In this document: in pieces, positions 19,642 through 27,278 of the stretch
Numbering within the stretch: position 1 is the stretch's first letter
Layout: each line of letters opens with the position of its first letter
Assembly (NCBI GenBank): GCA_018433675.1
Contig: JAHDQS010000002.1
Span: 1 to 64,000, forward strand
DNA: 64,000 bases
Direction: 5' to 3'
DNA from: Clostridia bacterium
Lineage (GTDB): Bacteria; Bacillota; Peptococcia; DRI-13; SM3-B62
Made by a program: the position numbers and the translations under genes
The notes under the pieces: model-generated
Seen by the model: only the letters and a program-made list of their open reading frames with translations
What the model was told of the DNA's origin: nothing
Databases searched by the model: none

Positions 19642-20076
19642 TTGCGTACCTTCATGGCGAAGGCTCAAGAGATTCAACGCAAATGGTATGTTATTGATGC
19701 GGATGGAAAAACCTTGGGTCGTTTGGCAACGGAAGCTGCGTCATTACTGCGCGGCAAACATAAGCCTGTATTCACTCCCCATGTTGATACAGGGGATTAT
19801 GTTATTATCATTAACGCTGAAAAGATAGTGCTGACAGGAAAGAAGCTTCAGCAAAAGGAATACATCAGGCATAGTCGTTACCCGGGTGGACTCAAAAGGA
19901 TTAGCTACGGCGTTCTAATGAAAACCAGGCCGGAGATTGTGGTGGAAAAGGCTGTTAAAGGAATGCTTCCCCGCAACAGACTTGGTAATGCTATGTATCG
20001 GAAACTTAAAGTATATAGAGGACCAGAACATCCCCATCAGGCTCAAAAACCCGAAGTATGGGAATTAAGGGGTTAA
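19642..20076 (+). CDS. rplM: 50S ribosomal protein L13
   Basis: This 144-aa protein begins at TTG 19642 ([19 protein letters not shown]), 8-9 bases after AGGAGGG, which matches the usual Firmicute L13 N-terminus. The C-terminal motif [20 protein letters not shown] is intact. An in-frame ATG at 19555 lies within the promoter and leader and is rejected. It is an early 23S rRNA binder, paired with rpsI. Confidence 0.95.
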   Translation: MRTFMAKAQEIQRKWYVIDADGKTLGRLATEAASLLRGKHKPVFTPHVDTGDYVIIINAEKIVLTGKKLQQKEYIRHSRYPGGLKRISYGVLMKTRPEIVVEKAVKGMLPRNRLGNAMYRKLKVYRGPEHPHQAQKPEVWELRG

Positions 20077-20094
20077 GGGAAGGGAGGAAAGATA

Positions 20095-20490
20095 ATGGCA
20101 CAAATGTTGCAGTATGCAGCCACCGGACGTCGTAAGACATCAGTAGCTAGAGTACGTTTAATGCCCGGTGAAGGCAAGGTTGTTGTTAACCAGACGCCTT
20201 TAGCGGAATATTTTGGCAAGAAAACCTTAGAAATGATTGTTAAGCAGCCGTTGGTACTGACTGATACGGAGAGCCGTTTTGACGTTATTGCTAAAGTCCA
20301 TGGTGGCGGTATTACAGGTCAGGCCGGGGCAATCCGCTTGGGGATAGCACGGGCGCTTTTAAAGGCTGATGCCGAAATGAGGCCCCTTCTTAAGCGTGCC
20401 GGTTTCCTGACACGGGATCCCCGGATGAAAGAGCGTAAGAAGTATGGTTTAAAGGGTGCACGTCGTGCTCCGCAATTTTCCAAGAGATAA
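20095..20490 (+). CDS. rpsI: 30S ribosomal protein S9
   Basis: This 131-aa protein has the S9 motifs [15 protein letters not shown] and [19 protein letters not shown], and the basic tail [17 protein letters not shown] that reaches P-site tRNA. It is co-transcribed with rplM and followed by a strong terminator. Confidence 0.97.
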   Translation: MAQMLQYAATGRRKTSVARVRLMPGEGKVVVNQTPLAEYFGKKTLEMIVKQPLVLTDTESRFDVIAKVHGGGITGQAGAIRLGIARALLKADAEMRPLLKRAGFLTRDPRMKERKKYGLKGARRAPQFSKR

Positions 20491-20519
20491 TATTTGCAGT
20501 TTGCTTGTCAAGGCAGTAA

Positions 20520-20554
20520 AGCGTCGGGTGGGATATCCATCCGGTGCTTTTTTA
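20520..20554 (+). terminator. Rho-independent terminator after rpsI
   Basis: AGCGTCGGGTGG pairs over its full length (with G-U pairs) with CCATCCGGTGCT around GATAT, followed by TTTTTT. A classic intrinsic terminator closing rplM-rpsI. Confidence 0.85.
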
Positions 20555-20589
20555 CATAAAGACAAAATCCGTGTAAAGGAGAGGCAGAT

Positions 20590-20925
20590 ATGGGGCAAGC
20601 TACTTTTGACGATTTTTTGAAACTGGATATTAGAGTAGGCGAAGTAATAAAAGCAGATTTTTTTGCCAAGGCAAAACATCCGGCTTTTAAGCTTTGGGTC
20701 GATTTTGGAGAAGAGATAGGCACAAAAAAGTCAAGCGCTCAAATTACTGAACTTTATTCAAGAGAAGATCTGGTCGGCAAACAGGTTTTAGGAGTTGTGA
20801 ATTTTCCACCGAGACAAGTTGCTGATTTTATGTCGGAGGTGTTAATTTTAGGGATATATTCACAAAAAGGAGTTGTTCTGATTAAGCCTGAACAGTCTGT
20901 TAGAAAGGGAGATAAATTAGGATAG
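20590..20925 (+). CDS. csaA: CsaA-like tRNA-binding-domain protein
   Basis: This 111-aa protein is a stand-alone OB-fold tRNA-binding domain with FDDFLKLDIRVGEVIKADFFAKAKHPAFKL and VVNFPPRQVADFMSEVLILG. It matches the CsaA group, described as a chaperone in Bacillus, and resembles C-terminal domains of methionyl-tRNA synthetase and YtpR. ATG 20590 follows AAAGGAGAGG. Its substrate here is unknown. A terminator separates it from rpsI. Confidence 0.85.
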   Translation: MGQATFDDFLKLDIRVGEVIKADFFAKAKHPAFKLWVDFGEEIGTKKSSAQITELYSREDLVGKQVLGVVNFPPRQVADFMSEVLILGIYSQKGVVLIKPEQSVRKGDKLG

Positions 20926-20949
20926 AATTCTCTGTCATAGAGCAGTCAT

Positions 20950-20983
20950 CTGAATAATATCCTTCTAACAGGACATTATTCAG
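20950..20983 (+). repeat. Hairpin just before the cwlD ribosome binding site
   Basis: CTGAATAAT (20950-20958) and ATTATTCAG (20975-20983) are a perfect 9-bp inverted repeat. After one mismatch the stem continues with TCCT/AGGA around a 6-base loop. No T tract follows; instead the cwlD ribosome binding site GAGGAG begins immediately after. It may be an mRNA element or an operator. Confidence 0.6.
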
Positions 20984-20996
20984 AGGAGCTGAATAA

Positions 20997-21752
20997 ATGC
21001 AGAAATTAATGAAGAGCCTTGTCATTTGGGCGATTGTATTTGCGGTGGCTGTAGGGAGTGTTGGCTTATTGCAACTTTGGCAAGAAAAGCAGGAATTAGC
21101 GGTCATTAAGGCAATGTCATGGGCTGTGGCAGGACGGAGGTTTGTTATAGATCCCGGTCATGGGGGAGAAGACCCCGGAAAAATGAGTCCCACGGGCGTT
21201 ATGGAAAAGGACATTAATCTGGCGATCGCCAAAAAGCTTTCCGCGGTTATCAGTGCTGGCGGAGGTCAGGTTAAACTCACCCGTGATTCGGACGTTGCGT
21301 TGAGTGATAATGAGGGTACGATAAGGGAGCGAAAAACGGCGGATTTAAAAAACAGGGCTAAAATGGCGCAAAATGATGCAGCTGATATTTATTTGTCCGT
21401 TCATTGTAACGCTTTTCCCGAAAGCCGTTGGTCAGGAGCACAAACGTTCTATTCCCCTGCGGTCAACGGCAGCAAGGAACTGGCGATCTGTATTCAAGAG
21501 GAGTTAACGTTACACTTAGGCAATACCAAAAGAAAGGCTCTGCCTGATACATCTTCTTTGATATTCAAAGAAGCGAAAATACCGATTGTTAATGTTGAGG
21601 TAGGTTTTCTGTCAAACGAACGCGAAGAAAAAATGCTTCAAGATTCCGCGTATCAAGATAAAATTTGCTGGGCAATTTATGCTGGTATAGTAAGATTTTT
21701 GGCCGATTACGGGGAAGATTACAGCCCTGTCGTGAAGAAGGTCGGCAAATAA
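20997..21752 (+). CDS. cwlD: N-acetylmuramoyl-L-alanine amidase CwlD
   Basis: This 251-aa Amidase_3 protein has an N-terminal membrane anchor (residues about 5-25) and all zinc/catalytic residues: His in DPGHGGEDPG, Glu in GVMEKDIN, His in SVHCNAFP and Glu in NVEVGFLSN. CwlD trims peptide side chains for muramic delta-lactam formation in spore cortex peptidoglycan, so it marks a spore former. Its place after rpsI is typical for this group. Confidence 0.93.
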   Translation: MQKLMKSLVIWAIVFAVAVGSVGLLQLWQEKQELAVIKAMSWAVAGRRFVIDPGHGGEDPGKMSPTGVMEKDINLAIAKKLSAVISAGGGQVKLTRDSDVALSDNEGTIRERKTADLKNRAKMAQNDAADIYLSVHCNAFPESRWSGAQTFYSPAVNGSKELAICIQEELTLHLGNTKRKALPDTSSLIFKEAKIPIVNVEVGFLSNEREEKMLQDSAYQDKICWAIYAGIVRFLADYGEDYSPVVKKVGK

Positions 21753-21934
21753 TTGGACAAAAAAGAAGGACATATGCAAATAAAGAACTTTACAAACAGG
21801 CAGAAATAAATATATTATAGATATAACAAACCATATATGTCCCCTTTTTGTGGTAACATTTCGAAAATAAATATTATGATTGTGATAGCCTTTTGGTGAA
21901 TACCCAGAATTAAGGTTAGGGGGGATGTTGAGAC
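21753..21934. other. AT-rich intergenic region before the agr-like genes
   Basis: There is no gene here. An 8-bp inverted repeat GGACATAT (21768-21775)/ATATGTCC (21835-21842) with a long AT-rich loop is followed by CCTTTTT, and may weakly terminate cwlD. The rest presumably holds the promoter of the next operon, but no convincing -35/-10 pair is visible. Confidence 0.4.
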
Positions 21935-22387
21935 ATGCAGATTCCGTTGTTAGGTTGGCTATTACAAGGGATACCTGAAGCATTTGCGATAACATATTTA
22001 GTAGTTAATTTGGGATTAAAGCAGGTTCCCTGGAGAACGGTTTTAAAAATTGGAACAATCATGTCTATAGCTGCTTATTTAATCCGCTTACTGCCGTTTA
22101 TGCCCGGGGTACATAGCGTGATTCTGATATTTGTCATGTCGCTAGTTCTTACGAATGTGACCTCTTTTAGTTTGATTAAGTCCATTGTTTGCAGCTCTGT
22201 CGGCATTATTACCCTGATACTATGCGAGTTTATTTTTAATGGCTTATTAATAGTATCAGGTATAGTAACCGTTGAACAAATTAATAACAGTGTGGCAATT
22301 TGGGTCATTACCGGTTATCCCCAGGTCATCATGCTCTTTATTCTTGGGGTAGTGGTAAATAAAAAGGGTATAGTTTTAATGGAGTAA
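21935..22387 (+). CDS. Small integral membrane protein next to agrB
   Basis: This 150-aa protein is almost wholly hydrophobic, with four to five membrane segments and no soluble domain. Its opening (PLLGWLLQGIPEAFAITYLVV) resembles the membrane sensor part of AgrC-like or Spo0B-associated kinases, but no kinase domain follows. ATG 21935 has GGGGGGATG upstream. It lies 27 bases before agrB, so it probably belongs to the peptide signalling unit. It may be a receptor fragment or a peptide export helper; I do not recognise a named family. Confidence 0.7.
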   Translation: MQIPLLGWLLQGIPEAFAITYLVVNLGLKQVPWRTVLKIGTIMSIAAYLIRLLPFMPGVHSVILIFVMSLVLTNVTSFSLIKSIVCSSVGIITLILCEFIFNGLLIVSGIVTVEQINNSVAIWVITGYPQVIMLFILGVVVNKKGIVLME

Positions 22388-22414
22388 GCGACTATAATCT
22401 AATGGAGAAGAGAC

Positions 22415-22999
22415 ATGCCGTATTCATCTTTTAGTACACGGATCAGCGGTTATTTAGCCCGTGAGCTTAAATTAGACAATGAAAAAAAAGAGATATTGGC
22501 ATATGCCCTTGAAAATGTTATTTTCACAACAGGCGGCTTTATTTTAATCATGGCTGTCGGTTATATTTTAGGGGTGCCTAAAGAGACTTTTTGTGCGGCA
22601 ATTGCCGGTGCAATCCTCAGGAAGTTCAGCGGAGGTGCCCATAGCAAAACTGCTCTCAGGTGTATGCTGGTTGGGGCTTTGGCTTATCCGCCGGTTGCCT
22701 TTCTGGCCAGTTGCTTTTTTGCGTTGCTAGGTGGTACAAGTTCCTATTATGCCATTTTGGCTTTTTGTTCAGTAGGCTCTTTATTAATCGTGGCGCGGTA
22801 TGCGCCGATTGATTCTAAGGCGAAGCCTATTGTGGCGGAGAGCTTCAGAAGAAGACTAAGATATGGTTCGATAGTTACGGTATTGCTGTTCATAGCTATT
22901 GCGTGGTTAAACATGACAAACAGTATAGGCAGTTCACTAATTAGTGGTATTGTTATCCAGTCAATAAGTCTATTGCCATTTCAAAATGCAAGGAGGTGA
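22415..22999 (+). CDS. agrB: AgrB-like autoinducer peptide-processing protease
   Basis: This 194-aa membrane protein has the AgrB signature RKFSGGAHSKTALRC. H76 and C83 match the catalytic pair of AgrB cysteine endopeptidases, which cut and cyclise AgrD precursors. Four to six hydrophobic segments follow. The gene overlaps the agrD ribosome binding site (AGGAGGTG at 22991-22998) at its 3' end. Family assignment is firm; the substrate is inferred from the adjacent peptide gene. Confidence 0.92.
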   Translation: MPYSSFSTRISGYLARELKLDNEKKEILAYALENVIFTTGGFILIMAVGYILGVPKETFCAAIAGAILRKFSGGAHSKTALRCMLVGALAYPPVAFLASCFFALLGGTSSYYAILAFCSVGSLLIVARYAPIDSKAKPIVAESFRRRLRYGSIVTVLLFIAIAWLNMTNSIGSSLISGIVIQSISLLPFQNARR

Positions 23000-23004
23000 A
23001 TTTT

Positions 23005-23136
23005 ATGTCCAGAGCAAAATACATTTTGTTGACAATGGTATCAACTTTACTTTTCTTTATCGCCACCACCAGTTCAGCTTTTGCTTGCTTTTGTTGGAGG
23101 CACCAACCGGAGACACCGAAAAGTCTTATCAGGTAA
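23005..23136 (+). CDS. agrD: AgrD-like cyclic autoinducer peptide precursor
   Basis: This 43-aa ORF starts at ATG 23005, 6 bases after AGGAGGTG. It has a hydrophobic amphipathic leader (residues 5-26), then ACFCWR and the charged tail HQPETPKSLIR. The tail matches the conserved (D/Q)PExP(K/E)xL motif of AgrD precursors. By analogy with Staphylococcus AgrD, C28 would form a thiolactone with the carboxyl of R32, giving the ring CFCWR. The second cysteine (C30) inside the ring is unusual. It follows agrB directly, as in other agr loci. Confidence 0.88.
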   Translation: MSRAKYILLTMVSTLLFFIATTSSAFACFCWRHQPETPKSLIR

Positions 23137-23140
23137 AACG

Positions 23141-23175
23141 TGAGGTGGTTCTTTATTCCACCTCATTGTAGTTTT
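23141..23175 (+). terminator. Hairpin terminator or attenuator after agrD
   Basis: TGAGGTGG (23141-23148) pairs perfectly with CCACCTCA (23158-23165) around a 9-base loop, followed by TTGTAGTTTT. It would at least partly separate agrBD from the downstream GGDEF/HD-GYP gene. The T tract is interrupted, so read-through is plausible. Confidence 0.6.
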
Positions 23176-23189
23176 AGGGGAGAATTGCA

Positions 23190-24830
23190 GTGAAAAATGT
23201 TGATAAATGCGAAAATCATAAAAAAGAAGAATACATAGTTTTCCTGCAGGCCATATTTCTTCTCTTGGCAGGTATTTTGATGACCAGGGTGTGGAAGACC
23301 AATGGCGGTTTTTTCTATGAGTTATATCGCAATGTGGCATTTTTATTGTTGCCTATCGTTGGGCTCATATCGGTAAAGATTTTTGCCGCAGCTAAAAAGG
23401 GATGGGCCGAAAAAAAGGTTAACGATTATGTAAACATAATTTACCTTATGGTTACTGTACCGTTGTTGATTTTTGAAGAAGAAAGTTTTTTTAAAGTTCT
23501 TTTATTGTTGCCGGTGATGGTGGCTGCTTTACAATACGGAGCAAGATATGGGTTTAAGTGGGCACTATTTTCATCGCTTGGATTAATCGTTATTACAGTA
23601 TTCCAGGGAATGCCCCAAATAGAGGTGTTTGTACTCATATTGGGTGTTATCTGGATGTTTGCTTGGCTTTTAGGGAGAATGTCGGAAGCGGAGATAGAAG
23701 TCAGAGAGAAACTTAGGATCCAGGCTAACGTGGACGGAATGACGGGGCTTCTCAATCATCGCAGCTTTTATGTTTATTTGGAAGAGTGTTTTAATGAAGC
23801 TGTGGAGAAAAGTAAAAGTCTGTCCTTAATAATGTTGGATGTGGATTTTTTTAAATATTACAATGATACATATGGGCACAGAAAAGGAGACGAAGTATTA
23901 ATAGAAATCGCTCGGCTGATAAAGGAAGCGGTAGAGGGTAAAGGCAAATGTTTTCGCTACGGCGGAGACGAGTTTGCTGTTCTTATTCCGGGAGGAAAAG
24001 GACAGGAAGCTTATACGATAGGTAGGACTATTTGCGAAAGTATTGGGGCGGCCTCTTTTGAAGGGTTAAATATTCTTCCGGGAGGAAAACTCAGTGTTTC
24101 AGTGGGGGTTGCCGTTTATCCCGAACATACCAACAAGAAGGAAACGCTGTTGGAAAAGGCTGATGAAGCCCTTTATAGAGCAAAATATACAAATAACAGC
24201 AAGGTAGAGATGTATTATTCGGTTTTCGAAGAAATCAGCAGTTTACTGGAGGGTAAGGAAAAAGATGTTCTAAATTCAATGCGTACTTTGCTGATGTTTA
24301 TTAATGCTAAGGACCATTATACCTATGGACATTCAGAGAGGGTAATGAATTACGCTATGCAAATCGGCAGGAAAACGGCTCTGTGGGAATGGGAAGTACA
24401 AGAATTAATGGCAGGTGCTCTTCTGCATGACGTGGGAAAGGTTGAGCTTTCTCGGGAGGTTTTGAATAAATCCGATAGTTTAACTGGAGAGGAATGGGAA
24501 GCAATAAAACAGCATCCGGTTTGGGGTGCCGATATCATTAGGCCGATTTCTACGTTTAAGAATGTTGTAGATATAATACTGTACCATCATGAAAATTACG
24601 ATGGTTCCGGTTATCCTGACGGGCTTAAGGGTAAGGATATACCCTTGGGGGCCAGAATACTGAGGGTAGCCGATAGTTTCGACGCCATGACGACAAACAG
24701 GCCATATAAGAAAGGGCTGTCTGTCGACAAGGCTGCGGATGAAATCAAGTCGCTCTCCCATGTTTTATATGATCCTGAAGTGGTGGAGAACTTTTTGGGA
24801 TATCTCAAGGAAACAGGGATTTTAGTCTAG
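23190..24830 (+). CDS. Membrane GGDEF/HD-GYP cyclic-di-GMP enzyme
   Basis: This 546-aa protein has about six N-terminal membrane helices (residues 10-165), a GGDEF domain with intact GGDEF motif at 258-262, and a C-terminal HD-GYP domain with HD at 413-414 and GYP at 474-476. It could therefore both make (GGDEF) and hydrolyse (HD-GYP) cyclic di-GMP. No RxxD inhibitory site is visible five residues before GGDEF. It follows agrBD in the place where agrC/agrA would be expected, so the membrane part may sense a signal. GTG 23190 follows GGGGAGAA. Confidence 0.9.
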   Translation: MKNVDKCENHKKEEYIVFLQAIFLLLAGILMTRVWKTNGGFFYELYRNVAFLLLPIVGLISVKIFAAAKKGWAEKKVNDYVNIIYLMVTVPLLIFEEESFFKVLLLLPVMVAALQYGARYGFKWALFSSLGLIVITVFQGMPQIEVFVLILGVIWMFAWLLGRMSEAEIEVREKLRIQANVDGMTGLLNHRSFYVYLEECFNEAVEKSKSLSLIMLDVDFFKYYNDTYGHRKGDEVLIEIARLIKEAVEGKGKCFRYGGDEFAVLIPGGKGQEAYTIGRTICESIGAASFEGLNILPGGKLSVSVGVAVYPEHTNKKETLLEKADEALYRAKYTNNSKVEMYYSVFEEISSLLEGKEKDVLNSMRTLLMFINAKDHYTYGHSERVMNYAMQIGRKTALWEWEVQELMAGALLHDVGKVELSREVLNKSDSLTGEEWEAIKQHPVWGADIIRPISTFKNVVDIILYHHENYDGSGYPDGLKGKDIPLGARILRVADSFDAMTTNRPYKKGLSVDKAADEIKSLSHVLYDPEVVENFLGYLKETGILV

Positions 24831-24865
24831 GATATCGAACAGTTAAATAATCTCTTCATCTTATG

Positions 24866-24900
24866 CCTTTGCTGGGATATAATAAAAAAAGGAGCAAAGG
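24866..24900 (+). repeat. Inverted repeat upstream of the Memo-AMMECR1 gene
   Basis: CCTTTGCT (24866-24873) and AGCAAAGG (24893-24900) form a perfect 8-bp inverted repeat enclosing TATAAT (24878-24883). It lies just before the AAGGAGG of the next gene. The enclosed -10 box suggests an operator around a promoter; no good -35 box is visible. Confidence 0.45.
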
Positions 24901-24917
24901 AAGGAGGATGGAGCCGA

Positions 24918-26252
24918 ATGCTGGAGTTGGTAGCACTCATGCCTCATCCGCCGGCAATAGTACCGGAGGTAGGAGGTAACGAAAGCCGCGTTATTTCTCT
25001 AACGGCGCAAAAGATGGGGGCTTTGGCACGTGAAATCAAAAGTATTGCACCTGAATTGATAGTTGTCGTTACACCTCATGGGAATGTCTTCAGTGATGCC
25101 GTAACCATAGCCTTGACGGATGTGTTAAGGGGTAATTTGGGAAGCTTTGGTGCACCTCATGTCGGAGTGGAATATCCACTTGATAAGGAGGCCGCTGAGG
25201 CTATTATTGTTTTTAACCGGGATAAACGAGCTTATTGTGCTGGCCTTGAGGAAAAAATGCTGAAGAAATTTGGCTTGTCTGAAGAGCTGGATCACGGGGC
25301 GGTAGTTCCTTTACTCTTCATAAAAGAAGCCGGATGGCAGGGGAGTTTGCTGTCTGTAAACATTGGTCTGTTGCCGTATGAAGAATTATATGAATTCGGG
25401 AGCGGGCTTGCACAGGCTTTAGCAGGTCTTAACAGGCGTTGGGTGCTTCTTGTGAGCGGAGATATGTCACACTGCCTTTCCCACGGGGCACCGGGAGGAT
25501 ATTCGCCTCAGGGGGTCGCTTTTGACGGAATAATCAGGGACTTTGTTAATAATCCCAATCCATATAAAATAGTGAAAATGGATGAGCAGATAATAAATAA
25601 GGCCGGGGAGTGCGGTTTGCGTCCTTTGATTATCGGTATAGGGGCCTTAGATGGTCGTAAGATCAAAGGTGAGGAGTTGTCGTATGAAGGTCCGTTTGGA
25701 GTGGGATACTTAGTGGCAAAGTTCATACCCGGGAAAAGAAAAACTGAGTCGGAACTGGTAAGTCTAGCCAGAGCAAGTATTGAGTATTATCTTGAAAACG
25801 CTTCTTATTTGAAGCCGTCTGTCCTAAAAGAGGAGTATGGAGAAGACAACGGAGGGGTCTTTGTTTCTTTGAAGAAGAACTTTAATTTGCGCGGTTGTAT
25901 CGGGACTATTGAACGTGTGCAAAACAGTCTGGCCGAGGAAATAATTCATAACGCGGTTGCGGCAGCGGTAAACGACCCTCGTTTTGAGCCGCTTATGCTT
26001 CAAGAATTGAAGAACTTGGAAATATCTGTGGATGTTCTGGGTAGACCTGAACCGGTCACGGAATTGAGCGAATTAGATCCTCAAGTGTATGGAGTGATAG
26101 TGACCCGGGGAACTCGAAAAGGCCTGCTACTACCGGCGTTGGAGGGCGTAAAGACCCCTGAAGAACAGTTGGAAATTGCCTTGGAGAAAGCAGGCATTGC
26201 TCTCGGAGAAAAATACAAGATTGCAAGATTCCGAGTGACTCGTCATACTTAA
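24918..26252 (+). CDS. AmmeMemoRadiSam system protein (Memo-AMMECR1 fusion)
   Basis: This 444-aa protein has two domains. Residues about 1-265 are a Memo/LigB extradiol-dioxygenase-like fold (LMPHPPAIVPEVGG, LVSGDMSHCLSHG). Residues about 275-444 are AMMECR1 (GVFVSLKKNFNLRGCIGTIE and AVNDPRFEPL). With the radical SAM gene 16 bases downstream it makes up the AmmeMemoRadiSam set, conserved from archaea to humans with no settled function. The fused arrangement implies the two parts act in one complex. ATG 24918 follows AAGGAGG. Confidence 0.9.
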   Translation: MLELVALMPHPPAIVPEVGGNESRVISLTAQKMGALAREIKSIAPELIVVVTPHGNVFSDAVTIALTDVLRGNLGSFGAPHVGVEYPLDKEAAEAIIVFNRDKRAYCAGLEEKMLKKFGLSEELDHGAVVPLLFIKEAGWQGSLLSVNIGLLPYEELYEFGSGLAQALAGLNRRWVLLVSGDMSHCLSHGAPGGYSPQGVAFDGIIRDFVNNPNPYKIVKMDEQIINKAGECGLRPLIIGIGALDGRKIKGEELSYEGPFGVGYLVAKFIPGKRKTESELVSLARASIEYYLENASYLKPSVLKEEYGEDNGGVFVSLKKNFNLRGCIGTIERVQNSLAEEIIHNAVAAAVNDPRFEPLMLQELKNLEISVDVLGRPEPVTELSELDPQVYGVIVTRGTRKGLLLPALEGVKTPEEQLEIALEKAGIALGEKYKIARFRVTRHT

Positions 26253-26268
26253 CAGGAGGCTGGTAAAA

Positions 26269-27135
26269 TTGCGTATTGCCTCTTTTTGGTCGCAGGAGGA
26301 CAGTGATAATAACGATGTGCGGTGTCGGCTGTGTCCTCACTCGTGTCGTATCACCCCCGGGGGCTGGGGGAGGTGCGGAACAAGGTATAACGAGGACGGG
26401 AGACTGTATGCCATGAATTACGGGCGTGTAACCTCCTTGGCCCTTGATGATATTGAAAAAAAACCTTTTAAAATGTATAAACCGGGGAAAAAGGTATTGT
26501 CAATGGGCACGTTTGGCTGTAACTTCACCTGCGGATTTTGCCAGAACTGGACGATTGCCCAAGGAGATAAATCTACCGTTACACGGCATATGTCTGCCGA
26601 AGAGGCCGTCAAGATGGCTTTGGAACTTGTAGAATACGACAATATAGGGTTGGCCTACACCTATTCAGAACCGTCAGTGTGGTACGAATACGTTTTTGAT
26701 ACCGCTAAAATGGCGAAAGAAGCTGGCTTGAAAAACATTTTAGTCACAAACGGCTATCTCAATCCGGATCCGTTAAAGAAGCTTTTACCGTATATTGATG
26801 CAGTTAATCTTGATATAAAGGCGTTTAGTTCCGGTTTTTATCGAAAGGTGTGCGGAGGCAGCCTGGAGCCCGTTCTGGAAGCAGCCCGGCTTTTTGCAAA
26901 GGAATGTCACTTAGAGATAACCAATCTGCTTATTCCCTCCATGAATGATTCTTTAGAGGAAATAAGGAGTCTTTCCGAGTGGATAGCCGGTATTGATAAA
27001 AGCATCCCGCTGCATTTGACCAGGTATTTTCCCCAGTATAAGTTTAATTTTCCTCCTACTCCCCCAAAAACCTTGATAAGGGCAAAAAAGATTGCGGAGA
27101 AAGGCTTAAACCACGTATTCTTAGGCAATATATAA
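26269..27135 (+). CDS. amrS: AmmeMemoRadiSam system radical SAM enzyme
   Basis: This 288-aa radical SAM protein has an N-terminal cysteine motif CRLCPHSC and the [4Fe-4S]/SAM motif CNFTCGFC (C84, C88, C91). It resembles pyruvate formate-lyase activating enzymes. The LVTNGYLNPDPLKKLLPYIDAVNLDIK stretch (residues about 160-187) is typical of the AmrS family. TTG 26269 is the start, 10 bases after AACAGGAGG. Its substrate is unknown; the operon partner is the upstream Memo-AMMECR1 fusion. Confidence 0.9.
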   Translation: MRIASFWSQEDSDNNDVRCRLCPHSCRITPGGWGRCGTRYNEDGRLYAMNYGRVTSLALDDIEKKPFKMYKPGKKVLSMGTFGCNFTCGFCQNWTIAQGDKSTVTRHMSAEEAVKMALELVEYDNIGLAYTYSEPSVWYEYVFDTAKMAKEAGLKNILVTNGYLNPDPLKKLLPYIDAVNLDIKAFSSGFYRKVCGGSLEPVLEAARLFAKECHLEITNLLIPSMNDSLEEIRSLSEWIAGIDKSIPLHLTRYFPQYKFNFPPTPPKTLIRAKKIAEKGLNHVFLGNI

Positions 27136-27278
27136 CTATTACCAATATTTTGTTTGCCTTGATAAGCAGGATATGGTAGTTTTATGGAGAAAAACAGTAG
27201 CTATACTTGCTTTATCGGTAAGCGGCGGATTTCTGTCGAATCAGTCGGATAAATATAAAAAGGTTAGGATAGGTTGCT

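Noticed and set aside
23190-24830. Reading the GGDEF/HD-GYP gene as a degenerate, inactive protein
   Set aside because: Both GGDEF and HD/GYP motifs are intact, so it was kept as a likely active enzyme.
27136-27278. Cyclic-di-GMP riboswitch before the HD-GYP gene
   Set aside because: The gap was inspected for the conserved GEMM core; none is visible.
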